Source of the DNA: DATGQT01 sp033720695
Lineage (GTDB): Bacteria > Bacteroidota > Rhodothermia > Rhodothermales > Rubricoccaceae
Direction of reading: 5' to 3'
Length of the DNA stretch: 23,398 nucleotides
NCBI GenBank assembly: GCA_033720695.1
Contig: JAWWCA010000023.1
Coordinates: forward strand, 1-23,398
The position numbers were made by a program, and so were the translations under genes. The notes under the pieces are model-generated. The model made no database searches and was not told the DNA's origin. It was given only the letters and a program-made list of their open reading frames with translations. Shown here piece by piece: positions 7,689-14,845 of this stretch. The stretch's first letter is position 1. Each line of letters begins with the position of its first letter.

Positions 7689-8672
7689 ATGCCCCCCGAT
7701 CCGCCCCCGTTCTGCCTCATCGGAGGTAGCGGCCGCAGCGGCACCACGATCCTCTACGACGTGTTCGCGCGGCACCCCGCCGTGGCGGCCTTCCCCGAGC
7801 TCCGCTTCCCCACCGACCCCGACGGTCTCGCCGACGTCCTCCGCGACGCCGACAGCGGGTGGACGCCCTTCGCCTACGACCTCCGCGTCCGCCGCCTCCT
7901 CGACCTCCTCCGACGCGCCGCTGCCGACCCGCCCGTGCGGAAGGCGTGGCGGCTGCTCGCCCGCCTCGCGCCCCGCGCGCCCCGGAAGCTGGAGCGCCGC
8001 TACCTCGGCCTCCGCGCCTGCGATGTCTGCCCCCCCTTCCTCGACCACGTCGCGGCGCTGGAGGCGCGGCTGACCGGCTTCGCCTACGACGGGACGTGGG
8101 TCGGGCTTCCGGCCGGGTCGGCCGCGCGGATGCGCTACCACGCGCCCTGGGGGCCCGACGCCCTCGCCGACGCCCTCGGCACCTTTTGGCAGGCCGTCGC
8201 CGCCGACACGTGCCGGCACGCCGGGCGGCCGGTCTTCCTCGAAAAGGAGACGTGGAGCATCCTCCACCTCGACACCCTCCGTCGCCTCGTGCCCCACGCC
8301 CGCCTCGTCCACATCGTCCGCGACCCGCGCGACGTCGTGGCCTCGTACACCCGGCAGCGGTGGGCGCCGAGCGACCCCGTCCACGCCGCCGAGATCTACC
8401 GCGACGTGATGGCGCGGTGGGAAGCCGTGCGGGCGCGCGTGCCGGCCGAGGCCGTCCACGACGTGCGCCTCGAAGACCTCGTGGCCGACCCGCGCGGGGT
8501 GCTGGAGGGGATCTGCGAGTTCTGGGGGATCGACTGGGACGACGCCCTCCTCGCCACCGACCTCGGCCGATCCCACGCCCGCCGCTGGCGCCGCGACCTC
8601 CCCGTCGCGTCTCACGCCGCCGTCGAGGCCCTCGTGGCGCCGGTTCTGCACGCCTACGGGTACGAGGCGTAG
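7689..8672 (+). CDS. PAPS-dependent sulfotransferase family protein
   Basis: A 327-residue cytoplasmic sulfotransferase-fold protein. The 5'-phosphosulfate loop is GGSGRSGTT (12-20), close to the N-terminus as usual. The 3'-phosphate motif is HIVRDPRDVVASY (208-220), with the Arg and Ser that bind the 3'-phosphate of PAPS. FLEKETW (183-189) and LEDLVADP are further family landmarks. It is divergent from the FemAB-like operon, so it probably sulfates a glycan or lipid made by the same module, though that link is inference. Its last 19 bases overlap the end of the convergent gene at 8654. Many such genes in bacteria are only Sulfotransfer_3-like with unknown acceptor. Confidence 0.9.
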   Translation: MPPDPPPFCLIGGSGRSGTTILYDVFARHPAVAAFPELRFPTDPDGLADVLRDADSGWTPFAYDLRVRRLLDLLRRAAADPPVRKAWRLLARLAPRAPRKLERRYLGLRACDVCPPFLDHVAALEARLTGFAYDGTWVGLPAGSAARMRYHAPWGPDALADALGTFWQAVAADTCRHAGRPVFLEKETWSILHLDTLRRLVPHARLVHIVRDPRDVVASYTRQRWAPSDPVHAAEIYRDVMARWEAVRARVPAEAVHDVRLEDLVADPRGVLEGICEFWGIDWDDALLATDLGRSHARRWRRDLPVASHAAVEALVAPVLHAYGYEA

Positions 8673-10072
8673 CGCTGGAGGAAGTTGCGGAGGAGGCCGG
8701 TGAACACGCGGTCCACGCCTAGCCCGGAGGCGCTGTGGATGGCGCCGGTCGCGAGGACGGCATGGCGGTCCGAGCGTGGCGTGAGGGCGATGGCGCCGCC
8801 GGCCGTCCCGTCCCACGCCGGGTCGCCGGATTGCCACACGGTGTAGTCGCCGTCCACGGCCGCGGCGCGGTTGAGGCCGCGGGCGACGACCTCGGCGCCG
8901 AGCCCCGAGAGGGCCGTCGGCGCGTCGGTCTCGTCGCCGCAGAGGGGGAACGGCGTGACGCCCGTGTGCCCGAAGAGGTCGCCCTCGGCCACGTCCAGGC
9001 CGTCGTAGAGCCAGTGCCCGGCGTCGGCGACGCGGTAAGGCGCGTAGGTGCCCGTGCCGGGGTCGGTGAAGCGGACGCCGAGGAGGCGGTCCTCGGGATG
9101 GGCCGTATGGCGCCACAGCCCGCCCCGCCCCGGCCCCGTCGCGAACGCCGTCGCGTCCTTCCGGCACTCGATGCCGGCCCGGTCGTCGAGCCACCGGATG
9201 CGCCAATACACCTGGTTGCCGCCGAGGGCGAGGAGCGAGCGTCCGCGGTCCACAAGCTGGCGGAGGCTGCGGTGCATGGCATCGGAGACGTACTCCGCGT
9301 GGTAAAGGAGGACGAGGAGGCGGTAGGGCGCGAGGACGTCGGGCGTCTCCAGCGCCCAGTCCGGGTAGAGGTCGGCGCCGACCTCGCCGTCGAGCCAGTT
9401 GAAGCCATGGGCCTCGACGCGGATGGCGTGGATGTGGCGGTCGGGCGCCCAGCCGAGGGCCGGGTTGGGCCGGGCCGCCGAGGCGAAGTAGGTCGTCTCG
9501 GTGGCCTGCTCGTTGTGGTAGAGCGACCGCCCGCCCCAGGGGTTGTAGGCCAGCCATGTCGCCGTCGGCGCGATCACCGCCACGCGGCTTCGGGGCCGCA
9601 CAGGACCCACGAGGAAGGAGATGGCCGAGCCCTCGATGGCGTCCGCGCTCGCCTCGTCGGACGCGACGACGGCGCGGTGGTAGCCGGTGCGGAAGCGCTC
9701 GTCGAGGGGGAGGCGGAGCGTGGGCGCCCAGCCGCAGCCGGTCGCGGGGGCGCCGGGCGGGAGCGGCTGCTCCGTCCGCCCGAAGGGCAGGGAGGCGACA
9801 GGCTCGTACGTCCCGGGCCCCGTCACGCGCTGGACGACGAGGCGGTTCTCGGCGTAGGGCGACCGGAGGTGGAACGTGACCGTCGCACCCTCGGGCGCCC
9901 AGAGGCGGTCCGGGTAGCCTTCGAGCGGGCGGGGCTGCGCCTCCGGCATCGGCGCGTAGCGCACGACCGGCGCGCCCCGGTAGCGCCGCCGCCGCAGCGC
10001 CAGCGCGGGCGCCGCCGCGCGCAGCGTCAGCGCCCGCGCGTCGTAGAGCCGCTCGACCAGCCGGCGGTGCAT
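8654..10072 (-). CDS. N,N-dimethylformamidase beta subunit-like protein
   Basis: A 472-residue protein resembling the C-terminal part of the large subunit of N,N-dimethylformamidase, an iron amidohydrolase with a glutamine-amidotransferase-like fold. Visible family landmarks are WLAYNPWGGRSLYHN (173-187), LLYHAEYVSDAM (256-266) and LLALGGNQVYWRIRW (280-294). The first 130 residues look like a beta-sandwich (WAPEGATVTFHLRSPYAENRLVVQRV). I see no signal peptide; the N-terminus is Arg-rich. The ATG at 10072 follows the hslU stop by 13 bases, so it is probably cotranscribed with the protease genes. Whether it hydrolyses formamides is doubtful: the family is broad and mostly uncharacterised, and it is often annotated only by this domain name. 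Iron ligands cannot be assigned by eye. Confidence 0.75.
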   Translation of the reverse strand: MHRRLVERLYDARALTLRAAAPALALRRRRYRGAPVVRYAPMPEAQPRPLEGYPDRLWAPEGATVTFHLRSPYAENRLVVQRVTGPGTYEPVASLPFGRTEQPLPPGAPATGCGWAPTLRLPLDERFRTGYHRAVVASDEASADAIEGSAISFLVGPVRPRSRVAVIAPTATWLAYNPWGGRSLYHNEQATETTYFASAARPNPALGWAPDRHIHAIRVEAHGFNWLDGEVGADLYPDWALETPDVLAPYRLLVLLYHAEYVSDAMHRSLRQLVDRGRSLLALGGNQVYWRIRWLDDRAGIECRKDATAFATGPGRGGLWRHTAHPEDRLLGVRFTDPGTGTYAPYRVADAGHWLYDGLDVAEGDLFGHTGVTPFPLCGDETDAPTALSGLGAEVVARGLNRAAAVDGDYTVWQSGDPAWDGTAGGAIALTPRSDRHAVLATGAIHSASGLGVDRVFTGLLRNFLQRYASYP

Positions 10073-10085
10073 CGGGGGCGCCGCC

Positions 10086-11576
10086 TCAGAGGATGTACTG
10101 GCTGAGGTCGCGGTTCTGCGCGATCGTGCCGAGGCGCTCGCGGACGTACTCGCCGTCCACCGTCACCCGGTCGGCGTCGAGGCCGTCGGGGAGGTCGAAG
10201 AGGGTCTCTTCGAGGAGCGTCGTCAGGATCGTGTGGAGGCGGCGGGCGCCGATGTTCTCGACCTCGCCGTTGACCTCGGCCGCGATCCGCGCGATCTCTC
10301 GCACGGCCTCGTCGGTGAACGCGACGGCGACGCCCTCCGACTGGAACAGCGCCTGGTACTGCTTGAGGAGCGCGTTCTTCGGCTGCGTCAGGATCGCGAC
10401 GAAGTCGTCCTCGGTGAGCGACCGGAGCTCGACGCGGATGGGGAAGCGGCCCTGGAGCTCGGGGATGAGGTCGGACGGCTTCGAGACGTGGAACGCGCCG
10501 GAGGCGATGAACAGGACGTGGTCGGTCTTGACGGCGCCGTACTTCGTCATCACGGTCGAGCCCTCGACGATGGGGAGGAGGTCGCGCTGGACGCCCTCGC
10601 GCGAGACGTCGGGACCGCCGCCGGCATTCCCGCTGTGGCGCCCGGCCACCTTGTCGATCTCGTCGATGAACACGATGCCCGACTGCTCGACGCGGCGGAC
10701 GGCCTCGGCGCGGGCGGCCTCGGTGTCGATCAGCTTCTGGGCCTCCTCCTCGGTGAGCAGCTCCAGCGCCTCCTTCACCGGGACGCGGCGCTTCTTGCGC
10801 TGCTTGCCGCCCAGCCCGCCGAGCATGTCTTGGAGGTTGATCCCCATCTCCTCGAGCCCCATCGGCCCGAACATCTGGAGCGTGGGCGTCTTGTCCACGC
10901 TCACGTCGACCTCGACCTCGCGGTCGTCGAGCTCGCCCTCGCGGAGCATGGTGCGGAAGCGCTCGCGCGTGCGGCTCTTGAGGTCCTCCTCCTCCTGCGT
11001 CGGTGCGGGCGCAGCGGGGGCGGGCTGCGGGATCGGGAAGCCGGGGCCGACGGCCGGGCGCTTCGGCTTGTCGGGTGGGAGGAGCACGTCGAGCATGCGC
11101 TCCTCGGCACGGGCGGCGGCCTGCTCGCGGACGCGCTCGGCCTGCGCCTCCTTCTCCTGCGTCACCGCGAGGTCCACGAGGTCGCGGATCATGCTCTCGA
11201 CGTCGCGACCGACGTAGCCGACCTCGGTGAACTTCGTGGCCTCGACCTTGATGAAGGGCGCGCCGGCGAGGCGGGCGAGGCGGCGGGCGATCTCGGTCTT
11301 GCCCACACCTGTGGGCCCGATCATGATGATGTTGTTCGGGATGATCTCGTCGCGGATCTCCTCGGGGGCGTGGAGGCGGCGCCAGCGGTTGCGGAGCGCG
11401 ATCGCCACGCTCTTCTTCGCCTCCTTCTGCCCGATGACGTAGCGGTCGAGGGCGGCGACGATCTGACGGGGTGTGAGGTCTTCGAGGCGGTCGGCCGTGG
11501 GCGCTTCCTCGGCAGAGGGCTCGGCGGACGGGGGGGGGAGGGTGGTGGACTCGGTCATCGCGGGGTCGGTCGTCAC
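10086..11576 (-). CDS. hslU: HslU, ATPase subunit of the HslUV protease
   Basis: AAA+ unfoldase that feeds proteins to HslV. It has 496 residues. The N-terminal domain has LTPRQIVAALDRYVIGQKEAK; Walker A is GPTGVGKT (87-94); FTEVGYVGRDVESMIRDLV is the pore-loop region (GYVGRD); Walker B is IVFIDEIDK (301-309); the sensor-1 region is VLFIASGAFH; and NIGARRLHT (441-449) carries the sensor-2 Arg. The C-terminal tail LSQYIL is the peptide that docks into HslV. The I domain (about 140-280) includes a Pro/Ala-rich stretch (about 167-195), longer than in enterobacterial HslU (about 443 residues). Start: ATG at 11576 or at 11558; the first 25 residues are low complexity. It lies downstream of hslV but separated from it by the NYN gene. 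Confidence 0.97.
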   Translation of the reverse strand: MTTDPAMTESTTLPPPSAEPSAEEAPTADRLEDLTPRQIVAALDRYVIGQKEAKKSVAIALRNRWRRLHAPEEIRDEIIPNNIIMIGPTGVGKTEIARRLARLAGAPFIKVEATKFTEVGYVGRDVESMIRDLVDLAVTQEKEAQAERVREQAAARAEERMLDVLLPPDKPKRPAVGPGFPIPQPAPAAPAPTQEEEDLKSRTRERFRTMLREGELDDREVEVDVSVDKTPTLQMFGPMGLEEMGINLQDMLGGLGGKQRKKRRVPVKEALELLTEEEAQKLIDTEAARAEAVRRVEQSGIVFIDEIDKVAGRHSGNAGGGPDVSREGVQRDLLPIVEGSTVMTKYGAVKTDHVLFIASGAFHVSKPSDLIPELQGRFPIRVELRSLTEDDFVAILTQPKNALLKQYQALFQSEGVAVAFTDEAVREIARIAAEVNGEVENIGARRLHTILTTLLEETLFDLPDGLDADRVTVDGEYVRERLGTIAQNRDLSQYIL

Positions 11577-11603
11577 GGGCGGCGGGCGCCGCCGGAGATG
11601 GGA

Positions 11604-11629
11604 GCGCCCGGCCGCTCGGGGCCGGGCGC
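11604..11629. repeat. GC-rich inverted repeat between the NYN gene and hslU
   Basis: A perfect 10-base inverted repeat (GCGCCCGGCC and GGCCGGGCGC) with a 6-base loop, in the 105-base gap before hslU. No T-run follows on the minus strand. It could be a weak terminator, an mRNA processing or stability element that sets the ratio of HslU to HslV, or nothing. The structure is seen; the role is open. Confidence 0.45.
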
Positions 11630-11681
11630 GGGTCGGGGCAGGTACGGTCGGGGGCGCGGGAGGATTCGTGCCCCGGCGGCG

Positions 11682-12677
11682 TCAGGACGGCTCGTCCTCG
11701 GTCTCCTCGCCCGCCTCGCTCTCGGCGTCGGTGTCCACGTCGTCGTCGTCGTCGTAGCCGGCGTCGAAGTCGGTGGCGTCGAAGCCGTCGCCGCCGTAGG
11801 TGTCGCCGCCGAGGTCCTCCTTGACCTCGATCACGGCCGGGTGCTCGCGGTTGACGAGGAGGACGGTGTAGTCATAGGGCATGCCGCGGCGGCGCTCGAG
11901 GCGGACGGCGCCGCAGTCCTCGAGGTCGCCGATCATCGACTTCGGGTCGTGGCCCTCGATGTCGCCGAGCTCCTCGGAGAGCTTGCGGAGGAGCGGCGTG
12001 AGGTAGACCTCCTCGTACTGGCCGAAGTAGCGCTCGATGACCTCGAGCGCCTCGATGTCAATGTCGTAGGGGAGCTCCTTGACCTCGTTGAACTCCGTCC
12101 GCATCTCGGGGGAGGGGGCCTCCTCCTCGTCGCGGAAGTGCTCGTGGGCCTCGTCGCTCATCAGCTCGGCGGCGTCGAGGAAGTAGCCCGAGGCGGTGTT
12201 CTCGAGGAGGTGGGCCGAGAGGTGGTCGCGGAAGGAAACCATGACGACGCGGCGGCCGGCGGCCTGGAGCGCCTGCACCACGGGGACGTAGTCGCGGTCG
12301 CCGGAGAAGAGGACGACGGTGTCGACCTCGGTCTCGGTGCCGCACAGGGCCACGGCGTCGAGGGCGAGCTGGAGGTCGCTCGTGTTCCGGTGCATCGTGC
12401 TCGGGACGTAGAACGGCTGGATGCCGTGGAGGTAGAGCGCGCGCTGGGTGTGGCGGATGTGCTCGTCGAGGCCGCCGAAGTCGGCGTAGGCGAAGCCGCG
12501 GGCGATGCGGGCGCCGTCGTCGGCGAGGTGGTCGCGGAGGGCCTCGATCATCTCGGCGGCGGTGTCGCCGGGCTGCGCGGGGCTCTGGAGCCGGTTCTTC
12601 AGGAAGTGGTAGAGGTTCTGGTAATCGATGAGCACGGCGGCCGTGTGCGTGGCCGGCGGCTGGGGAGCGTCAGACAT
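11682..12677 (-). CDS. NYN domain protein (LabA/DUF88-type, PIN-like RNase fold) with acidic tail
   Basis: A 331-residue protein whose first 175 residues form a NYN domain, a PIN-like nuclease fold expected to cut RNA with a metal ion. Acidic and polar active-site candidates are Asp18 and Asn21 in VLIDYQNLY, Asp101 in NTSDLQLALDA, and Asp127/Asp129 in LFSGDRDY. Residues about 195-275 form a second small domain (VIERYFGQYEEVYLTPLLRKL through MIGDLEDCGAVRLERR) that looks winged-helix or LOTUS-like. The last 40 residues are very acidic (a run of Asp followed by Glu-rich sequence). The ATG at 12677 lies 11 bases after the hslV stop, so the two are cotranscribed; 105 bases and a hairpin separate it from hslU. 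RNA substrate and purpose are unknown; a regulatory role in the proteostasis operon is conjecture. Confidence 0.88.
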   Translation of the reverse strand: MSDAPQPPATHTAAVLIDYQNLYHFLKNRLQSPAQPGDTAAEMIEALRDHLADDGARIARGFAYADFGGLDEHIRHTQRALYLHGIQPFYVPSTMHRNTSDLQLALDAVALCGTETEVDTVVLFSGDRDYVPVVQALQAAGRRVVMVSFRDHLSAHLLENTASGYFLDAAELMSDEAHEHFRDEEEAPSPEMRTEFNEVKELPYDIDIEALEVIERYFGQYEEVYLTPLLRKLSEELGDIEGHDPKSMIGDLEDCGAVRLERRRGMPYDYTVLLVNREHPAVIEVKEDLGGDTYGGDGFDATDFDAGYDDDDDVDTDAESEAGEETEDEPS

Positions 12678-12688
12678 GGTGGGAGGGG

Positions 12689-13291
12689 CTACGTGGTGGG
12701 CGCTCCGTCCTCGACCGGGGTGGGGGCGGCGTCGAGTTCGAGAACGGTGGTGTGGTGGTTGGTATAGATGCAGATGTCCGCGGCGATGCCGAGCCCTTCC
12801 TCGACGATGTCGTGGGCCGAGAGCTGCGGGCTGTGCTTGAGCATGGCGCGGGCGGCGGCGAGGGCGTAGGGCGCGCCGGAGCCGATGGCGAGCACGTCGT
12901 CGTCGGGCTCGATGACGTCGCCCGTGCCCGAGATGAGGAGGAGCCGCTCGGGGCTGGCGACGGCGAGGAGCGCTTCGAGGCGCCGGAGGAAGCGGTCCGT
13001 CCGCCAGTCCTTCGCCAGCTCGACGGCGGCCCGCGTGACGTTGCCGCCGTAGCTCTGGAGCTTGGCCTCGAACCGCTCGAAGAGCGTGAAGGCGTCGGCC
13101 GTCGCCCCCGCGAAGCCGGCGAGGATCTTGCCGTCGTGGAGGGCGCGGACCTTCCGGGCGCGGTGCTTCAGCACGGTGTCCTTCATCGTGGCCTGGCCAT
13201 CGGAGCCGAGGGCCACCGTCCCGTTGTGGAGGACGCCGAGGACGGTGGTGGCATGGAGGGCCGGCAGGGCTGGAGGGGAGGGGGGAGGCAA
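12689..13291 (-). CDS. hslV: HslV, peptidase subunit of the HslUV protease (start uncertain)
   Basis: Threonine peptidase forming the double hexamer core of HslUV. The mature N-terminus is expected at the first Thr of HATTVLGVLHNG, coded just downstream of 13250. Further family marks are GSDGQATM, RKVRAL, GFAGATADAF, and IGSGAPYALAAARA near the end. The C-terminus has an extra, Pro/Ala/Thr-rich tail after YTNHHTTVLEL. The start is unclear. An ATG at 13381 would give a 44-residue propeptide, far longer than usual, and a promoter-like box lies inside that stretch. In-frame TTG codons exist at 13318 and 13291, and a CTG at 13267 gives LPALHA before the catalytic Thr. I use TTG at 13291 (200 residues), holding CTG 13267 as a real alternative. 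The gene starts the hslV-NYN-hslU unit and is divergent from hrcA. Confidence 0.9.
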   Translation of the reverse strand: MPPPSPPALPALHATTVLGVLHNGTVALGSDGQATMKDTVLKHRARKVRALHDGKILAGFAGATADAFTLFERFEAKLQSYGGNVTRAAVELAKDWRTDRFLRRLEALLAVASPERLLLISGTGDVIEPDDDVLAIGSGAPYALAAARAMLKHSPQLSAHDIVEEGLGIAADICIYTNHHTTVLELDAAPTPVEDGAPTT

Positions 13292-13595
13292 CGGCGTGAC
13301 CGAGGGACCGAGAAGCAATGGAGGCCGCCCGCCTGGAATGTGTCGGCGGCGCGGCTCGACAAGATACGGAGGGGCATGCATGGGCAGGAGGTGTGATCTG
13401 GGGCGGGTTTGGCGGGATGTCTGGACGATGTGCGGACTCGAAACGGGGTGCAGCCGTGTCGAAAATCCGTAAAACCGAGCGCCTGCATCGAGGGGTTAGA
13501 ACCGAGGGGCGGGTGCCTCGTTGGAGAGCCCCGGCGCCACGGGCGCGCGCCCCCCGCCCGGACCTCCTTGCCTGGACCCCGACGGCACGTACCCG
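13292..13595. other. Divergent intergenic region between hslV and hrcA
   Basis: About 300 bases separate the two divergent heat-shock-related units. On the minus strand TATCTTGT (13366-13359) resembles the TAnnTT core of a -7 box and could drive hslV. A small A-rich island (GAAAATCCGTAAAAC, about 13460-13475) stands out against the GC-rich background and may belong to the hrcA promoter. I looked for a CIRCE operator (TTAGCACTC, nine bases, GAGTGCTAA) and did not find one. No convincing small gene is present. Confidence 0.4.
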
Positions 13596-14705
13596 ATGGA
13601 TCGCTCTGCACACGACCCTACAAGCCGACGTCCGCGTGCGCCCGCGGCGGGCTCGCTGTCCCCGCGCGAGCGGGAGATCCTCCGCCACGTCGTGCAGCGG
13701 TTCGTCCAGACAGCGGCGCCCGTCGGGTCGAAGGCGCTCGCCGAGGAGGGGGACCTCGCCCTCTCCAGCGCCTCCATCCGCAGCACCATGAGTGGGCTGG
13801 AGGCGCGAGGCTACCTCGACCACCCCCACACCTCCGCCGGCCGCGTGCCGACCGAGCGTGGGTACCGCGCCTACGTCGACGAACTCATGGACGTGGCGGG
13901 GCTCACGCCGGCCGAGGCCCGCCTCCTCCGGCAGGGCGTGGAGCGCCGCCTCGGCGACCTCGGCGCCGTCGCGCGCGAGACGAGCCGGCTCCTCGGCCGC
14001 CTCACCCACCTCCTCGGCGTCGTCCTCTCGCCCCGCCTCTCGACGGGCACGCTCGAGCGGCTCGACATCGTCCCGCTCTCGTCCACGCGCGTGATGGTGG
14101 TGCTCGCCGTGCGGGGCGGCCTGGCCCGCACCGTCATCGCCGAACTCGACGGCGAGGTGCCGGAGCAGGCCCTCGACGCCATCGTGCAGCGGCTCAACGA
14201 GCGCCTCGCCGGGCTGACCCTGGAGGAGATCCGTCGGACCGGCGCCGAGCGGATCGAGGACCTCGGGGACCACGACCGCACCGGGGTCGTCCGCCTCGTC
14301 CTCCGCGACGCCCCCGTCCTGTTCAGCGAGGCTGAGGAGGCCGGGCGGGCCGCCCTCGGCGGCGCGCAGCACCTCGTCGGGCAACCCGAGTTCCAGGCCC
14401 CCGAGGAGGTCCAGCACGTCGTCGAGCTCATCGAGAGCGACGAGGTCGTGGTGCACCTCCTGGAGCGGCCGGCGGCCTTCGACCCGGAGCATCCGGAGCG
14501 CGCCGTCGTCCTGATCGGCGGCGAAATCGACGGGGGCCACCTGGGGGCCGAGGGCAGCCCCTACTCCGTCGTGAAGGCGCAGTACCGCGTCGGCAGCACG
14601 CGCGGCATCGTCGGCGTCATCGGGCCGACGCGGATGGACTACGCCCGCGCGATCGCGCTCGTCGAGCACGTCGCCGCCATGCTCAGCCGCGTCGGCGACG
14701 CGTGA
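13596..14705 (+). CDS. hrcA: Heat-inducible transcription repressor HrcA
   Basis: HrcA represses chaperone genes by binding CIRCE operators and is kept active by GroEL. The protein is 369 residues from the ATG at 13596 (MDRSAHDPTS). An in-frame ATG 75 bases earlier adds Pro/Gly-rich sequence unlike the family and was rejected. The N-terminal winged helix (about 20-90) shows LSPREREILRHVVQRFVQTAAPVGSK and the signature HTSAGRVPTERGYR (78-91). The middle and C-terminal parts (ARVDLV-type receiver fold) include SPYSVVKAQYRVGSTRGIVGVIGPTRMDY near the end, which is strongly conserved in HrcA. It is first in the hrcA-grpE-dnaJ series. No CIRCE was seen in the window, so its targets are probably elsewhere (groESL, dnaK). 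Confidence 0.96.
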   Translation: MDRSAHDPTSRRPRAPAAGSLSPREREILRHVVQRFVQTAAPVGSKALAEEGDLALSSASIRSTMSGLEARGYLDHPHTSAGRVPTERGYRAYVDELMDVAGLTPAEARLLRQGVERRLGDLGAVARETSRLLGRLTHLLGVVLSPRLSTGTLERLDIVPLSSTRVMVVLAVRGGLARTVIAELDGEVPEQALDAIVQRLNERLAGLTLEEIRRTGAERIEDLGDHDRTGVVRLVLRDAPVLFSEAEEAGRAALGGAQHLVGQPEFQAPEEVQHVVELIESDEVVVHLLERPAAFDPEHPERAVVLIGGEIDGGHLGAEGSPYSVVKAQYRVGSTRGIVGVIGPTRMDYARAIALVEHVAAMLSRVGDA

Positions 14706-14782
14706 GCCGCCGGCGCTCGAAGATTCACGCCGTGTCCTCCTCGGATCCCCGTAAGGTGCCCAGGCGACCGGCGATGCATCGC

Positions 14783-14790
14783 TAGTTTCT
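14783..14790 (+). promoter_or_regulatory. Putative -7 promoter box upstream of grpE (TAGTTTCT)
   Basis: TAGTTTCT keeps TAnnTT and lies 55 bases before the grpE ATG, within the 140-base gap after hrcA. dnaJ has a similar box at the same distance. It suggests that grpE can be transcribed apart from hrcA. Motif-based inference only. Confidence 0.3.
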
Positions 14791-14845
14791 GACCGCGCGC
14801 ACCGGCCGGAATCCGGGCGCAGGACTCGACCCACATCCACGCCCC

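Noticed and set aside
10233..12767. Plus-strand open frame of 844 residues opposite hslU and the NYN gene
   Set aside because: Its Leu/Gly/Val/Glu/Asp-rich sequence, with no domain pattern, is the mirror of the hslU and NYN codons; both minus-strand genes are unmistakable.
13382..13595. Possible CIRCE operator upstream of hrcA
   Set aside because: No TTAGCACTC/GAGTGCTAA pair or near match was found in this gap, nor before grpE or dnaJ.
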